Of a DNA stretch of 17,677 nt, positions 12,853-17,677 are shown piece by piece (position 1 is the first letter of the stretch; every line of letters starts with the position of its first letter). Below the pieces are notes generated by a model. It had not been told where the DNA came from. It worked only from the letters and a program-made list of their open reading frames with translations, and ran no database searches. The translations under genes were made by a program, and so were the position numbers. The stretch is taken from assembly GCA_035252155.1 (NCBI GenBank), contig DATFDL010000040.1:1-17677 (forward strand). Reading direction: 5' to 3'. This DNA is from JAICLL01 sp035252155. Lineage in GTDB: Bacteria; Planctomycetota; Planctomycetia; Pirellulales; JAICIG01.

Positions 12853-13633
12853 CGTCACTGACATCAACCCGTGCTCCCGTTTCGGGCACGTCGCGGTGCG
12901 CGGTCCAAAGAATGGCATTCACGATGGCCCGGCGGAAGGACTCCCGCTCGAAGTTGCTGTAAAAATGGCCGAGCGTCGTGCCATACGAACGGCCGCCGTC
13001 GGGCCGCTCGTAGGCCCACCCCACCACGACCTCTTGTCCTTTGGTGGTCACTTGCAGTAGCGGCCGCGCATCTTTCGAGATCGTCGGATTCAGATAGTAT
13101 TCGTCGTGCAGCTCGTAAGGCGACCAGCCGCGGCAAATGGGATGCTTGGGAAGAAGCTGCTTTAATGCCGCCTTGTCGGTGCTCAACCCAACGTTGCTGA
13201 TCCACGTGCCGCCGAGATAACTCATCCAACGCTCACCGAGGCGGCCGAAATCGTCCTGCTTGACCGACGACGCCCAATGAATCGTGACCAGGCCAACGCC
13301 CTTTTTCATGAGGCGATCGACCTCGTCTCGCTGTGGTCCGTCGAGCAGCAGCTCGGCCGCCGGGCTGGTGTAAACCACGATCGTTTTCACGTCGCTCAGC
13401 TCCGCTTCGCTCTTTGGCCAGCCATCGGAGACAGCGGCCTCCAGGCCATTCAGCCGCAAGCACTCGGCCAACATCCGGCAGGCGTGCAGATACATGTGGC
13501 TGCCATAGGGATGATCGGGCTGCTTGCCGATCAACAGCGCCTTCGCGCCGCTCGCGGGTTCTGCCGCGGGCACTCGGTCTACGTGGCCAAGAACGAAAAA
13601 CAAGCTTAGACCAAAGGCGGCAAGTGCTTTCAT
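12809..13633 (-). CDS. Secreted ThuA-domain protein
   Basis: 274 aa from the ATG at 13633; the frame extends 7 codons to a GTG at 13654. The ATG is chosen because it starts a clean signal peptide, MKALAAFGLSLFFVLGHV followed by PAAEP (cleavage near residue 24). The mature part fits the ThuA-like family (trehalose-utilisation-type, glutamine amidotransferase-like fold): KALLIGKQPDHPYGSHMYLH, VKTIVVYTSPAAELL, GVGLVTIHWASS, ELHDEYYLNP, and the C-terminal GWAYERPDGGRSYGTTLGHFYSNF. Planctomycetes carry many exported ThuA proteins; a sugar-related role is assumed for the family but not shown. The SUKH gene lies 24 bp upstream on the same strand, so co-transcription is likely. Its last 44 bp overlap the redoxin fragment on the other strand. 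Confidence 0.9.
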   Translation of the reverse strand: MKALAAFGLSLFFVLGHVDRVPAAEPASGAKALLIGKQPDHPYGSHMYLHACRMLAECLRLNGLEAAVSDGWPKSEAELSDVKTIVVYTSPAAELLLDGPQRDEVDRLMKKGVGLVTIHWASSVKQDDFGRLGERWMSYLGGTWISNVGLSTDKAALKQLLPKHPICRGWSPYELHDEYYLNPTISKDARPLLQVTTKGQEVVVGWAYERPDGGRSYGTTLGHFYSNFERESFRRAIVNAILWTAHRDVPETGARVDVSDAILKLPPEQEAIRR

Positions 13634-13657
13634 GGTTTTCTCGCTGCGGCTCACATT

Positions 13658-14257
13658 TCAATTTTGTTCGTTCCGGTCGATGGCCGCTGGCACGCCGTCT
13701 ATGTCCCCAATGACATAGCGCCCCGATTCGTAGCGAGCGACCAGTTCCTCAAACCAGTCGCGGAGGCTCGGAGATCTCACAATCAATTGAGGTGGATCAT
13801 GATTGATCGCCACCACCTGCGCGTACTCGCCCTCTGGCGGCGGGTTCAAATCCATCGCAAGCACATCGCCCGATCCTGCATCGACAAACACGAGCATCCG
13901 CAAGGCCGGATCCCGGCAAACCGGCCCGTCAAATTCATAGTGCTCTAACTGCTCACTCCAATCGGTTGCGTTGTAGGAATTCGAGCTGTGGACAATTAGA
14001 TCCAGAGGCGCAAATTCCCCCCATGTTGCCGCCTCGGTGCTCGGGATCAAGGGAACTGTATGAGGCGGCCTGCCAGTTTCTTGTAGTTGCCCGTCATGCA
14101 CGAGGAGTAATTGCTTGATATCTTCGGGCAGTGCAAATCCGAGCATCCTTTCTGCCCGTGCAAGTTGCTCTTCGGTGGCTGGCGGGTTCAAGGAGCGCAG
14201 TGCGGCGGGGAATGTCTGCTGCAGATGATTCTCCAGTCGGCGCCAAAGTGCGATCAT
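13658..14257 (-). CDS. SMI1/KNR4 (SUKH) family protein
   Basis: 199 aa, starting at the ATG at 14257; the best purine-rich match upstream (AGGA) is too distant to be a typical ribosome site. The SUKH signature is clear: TEEQLARAERMLGFALPEDIKQLLLVHDGQ (residues 28-57), the helix and LP.D...L..H.G pattern of the family; a middle hydrophobic strand with VFVDAGSGDVLAMDLNP (123-139), matching the usual GD.L.LDL element; and a C-terminal SPSLRDWFEELVARYESGRY (162-181). SUKH proteins often act as immunity proteins against polymorphic toxins, but many are stand-alone regulators or scaffolds. No toxin gene is next to it here, so an immunity role is unsupported. The protein lacks a signal peptide and should be cytoplasmic, unlike its downstream exported ThuA neighbour. 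Confidence 0.88.
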   Translation of the reverse strand: MIALWRRLENHLQQTFPAALRSLNPPATEEQLARAERMLGFALPEDIKQLLLVHDGQLQETGRPPHTVPLIPSTEAATWGEFAPLDLIVHSSNSYNATDWSEQLEHYEFDGPVCRDPALRMLVFVDAGSGDVLAMDLNPPPEGEYAQVVAINHDPPQLIVRSPSLRDWFEELVARYESGRYVIGDIDGVPAAIDRNEQN

Positions 14258-14292
14258 GGGATTTGCCAGATCAGTCCTGGGGGATCACATGA

Positions 14293-14320
14293 ATAATAAC
14301 AGTGGCAGTCTAACGGACAA
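14293..14320 (-). promoter_or_regulatory. Putative promoter of the SUKH-ThuA gene pair
   Basis: On the minus strand, TTGTCC (14320-14315, four of six matches to the -35) and TATTAT (14298-14293, five of six matches to the -10) are separated by 16 bp. Transcription would start near 14286, about 29 nt before the SUKH ATG. Inferred from motifs only. Confidence 0.3.
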
Positions 14321-14489
14321 ACGGAGACCAAACCAGTTAAGTGGGCCTGGCGCGGTTGATACTCGTGGATGGATCATGTCTTTAGGCACGGCTGCTGAGA
14401 TTGCCCGGACCGTGCAAAATGTCCGGAACCCAGGTACGCTAGGTGGATGCTCGTGGCCCTCTAGCAGTGTTTCGACAAGGTGACACCCG

Positions 14490-15344
14490 ATGAAACGTTT
14501 TCTGTTGCTGGCGGCGGTGATCCTGATGGCTGCCCCCGTGTTGGCAATGGCCGACGATTCGGCCGCGGACACGCTGGGCGTGATGTACTGGACCGACCGG
14601 ACGGCGGGCATCTACCGCGCCGCCCGTGATGGCAGCGAAATCCAGCTCATCGTGCCGCGGACGATTATCGACTCGATTGCCGTCGATGCCGAGGGCGACC
14701 GGCTCTATTGGACTCTCATCACCAATCGCGGTCTAAAGAACGTCGAGCTGTGGCAAAGTAAGCTCGACGGCAGCATGCCCGTGCGGTTGGCCGACGACAT
14801 CAATTGGTGCGGCGATGTCGTCTTCGATCCGGTCGATAAAAAGGTCTATGTCTCCAGCCTCGGCGACAGCAAGATCGTCTGCATGAACGCCGACGGTTCG
14901 GAGCGGCACGATTTTCTGGTCGGTATCCCGCCGCCGTCGCGACTGTTTATCGATGCCGAGAACCGCAAACTCTACTGGGCGAGCAACAGTCTGCCGCGGC
15001 TCGACCGTGTGAATCTCGATGGCACGGGGCGCGAGGCCGCGCTCGCCGACCTGCCCGGAGTTGCGTTTGGGTTCAGCATCGATCCGGTCGACCAGATGGT
15101 GTATTGGACGTATCCGGGCGGCGACCTCTACCGCTCGAAGCTCGACGGCAGCCAGCGGCAGAAACTCGCCGGTGGCCTGACGCAGCCCGACGGGCTGGCA
15201 ATCGACGTCGACAACCGCAAGCTCTACTGGGCCGAGAAGGGCAAGGTCAGCCAGTCGAACCTCGACGGCAGTGCGATCGAAGTGCTCGTCAGCGGCAAAT
15301 CCGACCTCTACAGCTCGCTGGAGATTCTGCCGCCGAAAGAGTGA
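14490..15344 (+). CDS. Secreted six-bladed YWTD (LDL-receptor class B-like) beta-propeller
   Basis: 284 aa. AAGGTGA (14477-14483) lies 6 nt before the ATG. The N-terminus is a signal peptide (MKRFLLLAAVILMAAPVLA). Six repeats of about 40-45 aa follow, each with a YWTD-like strand and most with a downstream LDG(S/T) turn: YWTD at 33, YWTL at 73, YVSS at 120, YWAS at 162, YWTY at 205 and YWAE at 246, with RDGSE, KLDGS, NADGS, NLDGT, KLDGS and NLDGS. Six repeats are exactly what closes a YWTD propeller, so the domain is complete. Such propellers are binding or scaffold modules with no catalytic site. It lies 57 bp upstream of the DUF1549/DUF1553 gene in the same direction, so the two may be co-transcribed. 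The ligand is unknown. Confidence 0.93.
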   Translation: MKRFLLLAAVILMAAPVLAMADDSAADTLGVMYWTDRTAGIYRAARDGSEIQLIVPRTIIDSIAVDAEGDRLYWTLITNRGLKNVELWQSKLDGSMPVRLADDINWCGDVVFDPVDKKVYVSSLGDSKIVCMNADGSERHDFLVGIPPPSRLFIDAENRKLYWASNSLPRLDRVNLDGTGREAALADLPGVAFGFSIDPVDQMVYWTYPGGDLYRSKLDGSQRQKLAGGLTQPDGLAIDVDNRKLYWAEKGKVSQSNLDGSAIEVLVSGKSDLYSSLEILPPKE

Positions 15345-15401
15345 GGCTATGGTAAACTCAAATCGCCCGCTGGCAAATGGATAGCACCGCACAGACCGAG
15401 C

Positions 15402-17677
15402 ATGTACCGCAAACCGCAACGTAGCTTGCTTCATTCGCTGGTCGGGGTAACGCTATTGGCCGCGGCGCCGGTTGGGGCTGCCGAACCATCAGCTCGAAAG
15501 CTTGAGCATTGGGCGTATCAGCCCGTGGCGGCTGCCGTGCCTCCCGCTGTGGCCGACCCGGCGTGGCCGGCGAATGACATCGATCGGTTCATTTTGGCGC
15601 GTCTCGAAGCGGCGGGTTTGAAACCGACGACCGACGCGCGGCCCGAAGCCCTCGTTCGCCGGCTTTATTTTGATCTCATCGGTCTGCCGCCCACGCCCGA
15701 TGAGATCGACCAGTTTGTATACAACCGCTCCGAGGAAGCTTATCCGCTGTTGGTCGAGCGGCTGTTGGCCTCGCCGCAGTTCGGCGAACGTTGGGGACGG
15801 CATTGGCTCGACGTGGCGCGGTTCGGCGAATCGCTCACGCTGCGCGGAATGGTCTACCAAGAAGCCTGGCGCTATCGCGATTACGTCATCAACGCTTTCA
15901 ACCGCGACCTGCCTTACAACGAATTCGTCCGCGCTCAGGTCGCCGGCGACTTGCTGCCGGCTTCTTCGCTGGACGAGCGGCGTGAGCTGCTGGTGGCCAC
16001 CGCGTTTCTCGCGATGGGCAACGTCAATCTCGAAGAGCAAGACAAGGCGCAGTTGCGCATGGACGTGGTCGACGAGCAGCTCGATACGATCGGCAGGGCG
16101 TTTCTGGCTCAAACCCTGGGCTGCGCTCGCTGCCACGACCATAAGTTCGATCCCATCCCCACGCGCGATTACTACGCGATGGCTGGCATTTTGCGGAGCA
16201 CCAAGACGCTCGAACACGCGAACGTCTCTAATTGGCTGGAGTTGCCGCTGCCGCTGGAAGCCGCTGAAGAAGAGCGCGTCGCCCGGCACGAGACCCAATT
16301 GGCCGCGCTCGCCGAGCGGATTAAGTCGGCCCGCGGCAACCGCCCGGCCGTGGTGGCCGCGGCCAGCCTGCCGGGCGTGGTGGTCGACGACCGCGATGCC
16401 AAGCAAGTCGGTCATTGGCAGCGATCGCAGTCGACCGGAGCCTTTATCGGCGATGGCTACTTGCACGACCAGAACGCCGACAAAGGCGCGAAAACGCTCA
16501 CCTTTTTACCGCAGTTGCCCGAACCGGGCCGGTACGAAGTGCGGCTGGCGTATACGGCGGCCGGCAACCGGGCCACCAACGTGCCCGTCACCGTATTCAG
16601 CGCCGATGGCGAAAAGACCTTGACCGTTAACGAGCGCGAGGAACCTCCGCTCGAAGGGCGATTTGTGTCACTCGGCCAGTTCCATTTCGAGCTGAACGGT
16701 CAGGGGTTTGTCATCGTGGCCAACACCGGCACCGATGGCCATGTGATCGCCGATGCCGTGCAGTTTATTCCGGCAGACAGCGACTCGGCGCCGGACGTTG
16801 CGGCCCAGCCGGCGGCGAGCGGTGCGGCGGCTTCGCTTTCGCAGGAGGAGATCAAGCAACTCGAGGCGGAACTGAAGCGGTTGAAGGCAACCGGCCCGGT
16901 GCGACCGAAGTACATGACCGTCATCGAAGAGCGAGAGATCAGCGACACGCGCGTCCATATCCGCGGCAATGTCCACAGCTTGGGCCAGCCTGTGCCGCGC
17001 GGGTTTTTGCAGGCGATCGGCCCTGCCGCGGCGCCGCCGAGCGACACCCAAAGCGGCCGGCGCGAGTTGGCCGACTGGCTGGCGGCGACCAACAATACAC
17101 TGACGGGACGAGTGATGGTCAATCGCGTCTGGCATTGGCTATTTCGCGCCGGGCTGGTGCGGACCACCGACAATTTCGGCTCGACCGGTGAAATCCCCTC
17201 GCATCCCGAACTGCTCGATCATCTAGTAACGCAGTTTGTTCGCGACGGATGGTCGGTCAAGCAATTGGTTCGCCGGATCGTGCTGTCGCGCACCTATCGG
17301 CTGGCTGCGACAGCCGATGAACCGACGCGCGCGGCCGACCCAGAAAATCGTTTGCTGGCGCGTTCGCCGCGGCGACGTCTCGATGCCGAGTGCCTGCGCG
17401 ACGCGCTGTTGGCCGTCAGCGGCCAGCTCGATTCGTGCGCCGGCGGCAAAACGCTGCGGCCGGGCGTGCCGGCCGATTACGGCTATGCGCACAACGAGCG
17501 GTGCCGGAGCGTTTACGTGCCTGTTTTGCGAAACGCCTTGCCGGAAGTTTTTAAAGTCTTTGACTTTGCCGACCCGAGCACAGTCACGGGCCAGCGCCCC
17601 ATGAGCACCACGCCGCAGCAGGCGCTGTTTTTTATGAACGATCCGTTCGTGCTGATGTGTGCCCAGCAGGCCGCGCA
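15402..17677 (+). CDS. DUF1549/DUF1553 protein with golvesin-like insert (C-terminus beyond window)
   Basis: The frame is open from the ATG at 15402 to the right edge: 758 codons, no stop. Residues 1-27 look like a signal peptide ending GAAEP. DUF1549 follows directly (about 36-265): NDIDRFILARLEAAGL, LYFDLIGLPPTPDEID, FGERWGRHWLDVARF, and CARCHDHKFDPIPTRDYY with a CxxCH at 241-245. About 326-461 fit a golvesin-C-terminal-like beta-sandwich (GYLHDQNADKG, PGRYEVRLAYTAAGNRATNVPV, GHVIADAVQF). A short helical linker (about 480-500) leads to the conserved IRGNVHSLGQPVPRGF, then DUF1553 from about 551 (GRRELADWLAATNNTLTGR, NRVWHWLFRAGL, HPELLDHLV). The usual N-terminal PSCyt1 cytochrome-like domain is absent. 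The family is a planctomycete hallmark of unknown biochemistry; CxxCH suggests but does not prove haem attachment. A DUF1501 partner is expected just downstream. Confidence 0.93.
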   Translation, partial: MYRKPQRSLLHSLVGVTLLAAAPVGAAEPSARKLEHWAYQPVAAAVPPAVADPAWPANDIDRFILARLEAAGLKPTTDARPEALVRRLYFDLIGLPPTPDEIDQFVYNRSEEAYPLLVERLLASPQFGERWGRHWLDVARFGESLTLRGMVYQEAWRYRDYVINAFNRDLPYNEFVRAQVAGDLLPASSLDERRELLVATAFLAMGNVNLEEQDKAQLRMDVVDEQLDTIGRAFLAQTLGCARCHDHKFDPIPTRDYYAMAGILRSTKTLEHANVSNWLELPLPLEAAEEERVARHETQLAALAERIKSARGNRPAVVAAASLPGVVVDDRDAKQVGHWQRSQSTGAFIGDGYLHDQNADKGAKTLTFLPQLPEPGRYEVRLAYTAAGNRATNVPVTVFSADGEKTLTVNEREEPPLEGRFVSLGQFHFELNGQGFVIVANTGTDGHVIADAVQFIPADSDSAPDVAAQPAASGAAASLSQEEIKQLEAELKRLKATGPVRPKYMTVIEEREISDTRVHIRGNVHSLGQPVPRGFLQAIGPAAAPPSDTQSGRRELADWLAATNNTLTGRVMVNRVWHWLFRAGLVRTTDNFGSTGEIPSHPELLDHLVTQFVRDGWSVKQLVRRIVLSRTYRLAATADEPTRAADPENRLLARSPRRRLDAECLRDALLAVSGQLDSCAGGKTLRPGVPADYGYAHNERCRSVYVPVLRNALPEVFKVFDFADPSTVTGQRPMSTTPQQALFFMNDPFVLMCAQQAA

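Noticed and set aside
14256..14483. 75-codon plus-strand frame between the SUKH and YWTD genes
   Set aside because: No domain or ribosome site; it covers the putative SUKH promoter and the leader of the YWTD gene.
16122..16136. CxxCH considered as proof of a cytochrome c
   Set aside because: The motif is part of the standard DUF1549 signature (CARCHDHKFDP); no separate cytochrome c domain is present, so haem binding is only a possibility.
15670..16623. 317-codon plus-strand frame within the DUF1549/DUF1553 gene
   Set aside because: Out-of-frame shadow, Arg/Ser/Trp-rich; the overlapping frame from 15402 carries all family motifs and stays open to the window edge.

Overview
The window looks like a GC-rich planctomycete chromosome. 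Family content is the basis for this: a DUF1501 protein with a twin-arginine leader, a DUF1549/DUF1553 protein with a CxxCH motif, a ThuA-domain secreted protein, and two large exported proteins whose N-termini carry the LExRxLL-type (LEPR-XLL) motif common in giant planctomycete surface proteins. No rRNA, tRNA, CRISPR array, transposase or phage gene was seen.

Layout. Positions 1-660 (minus) hold the start of a LEPR-XLL surface protein that runs off the left edge. A gene-free stretch of about 920 bp (661-1582) carries an AT-rich dyad and promoter-like elements. It separates that gene from a divergent giant plus-strand gene (1619-9556, about 2645 aa). The giant protein has an N,N-dimethylformamidase-beta-like head, an Ig-like and an Fn3-like domain, then five tandem modules of about 403 aa (lectin-like jelly roll, a second beta module, and a Big_5-type Ig domain missing from the last copy). 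A DUF1501 protein follows (9805-11157, plus). It converges on a HAD phosphatase (11175-11846, minus) and an RbfA-like ribosome maturation factor (12020-12427, minus). A CxxC-less thioredoxin-like fragment (12550-12852, plus) overlaps the 3' end of a ThuA-domain protein (12809-13633, minus), which is preceded by a SUKH/SMI1-KNR4 protein (13658-14257, minus). At the right edge, a secreted six-bladed YWTD propeller (14490-15344, plus) is followed by a DUF1549/golvesin-like/DUF1553 protein (15402 to the edge, plus).

Function. Most genes encode exported, surface or periplasmic proteins of the type planctomycetes carry in large paralogous sets. RbfA (housekeeping), the HAD phosphatase and the SUKH protein are the cytoplasmic exceptions. 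Nothing visible proves a joint pathway. The YWTD propeller and DUF1549/DUF1553 pair, and the SUKH-ThuA pair, are close enough to be co-transcribed. The most unusual object is the giant repeat protein, whose 1206-1209 bp units stay similar at the DNA level.
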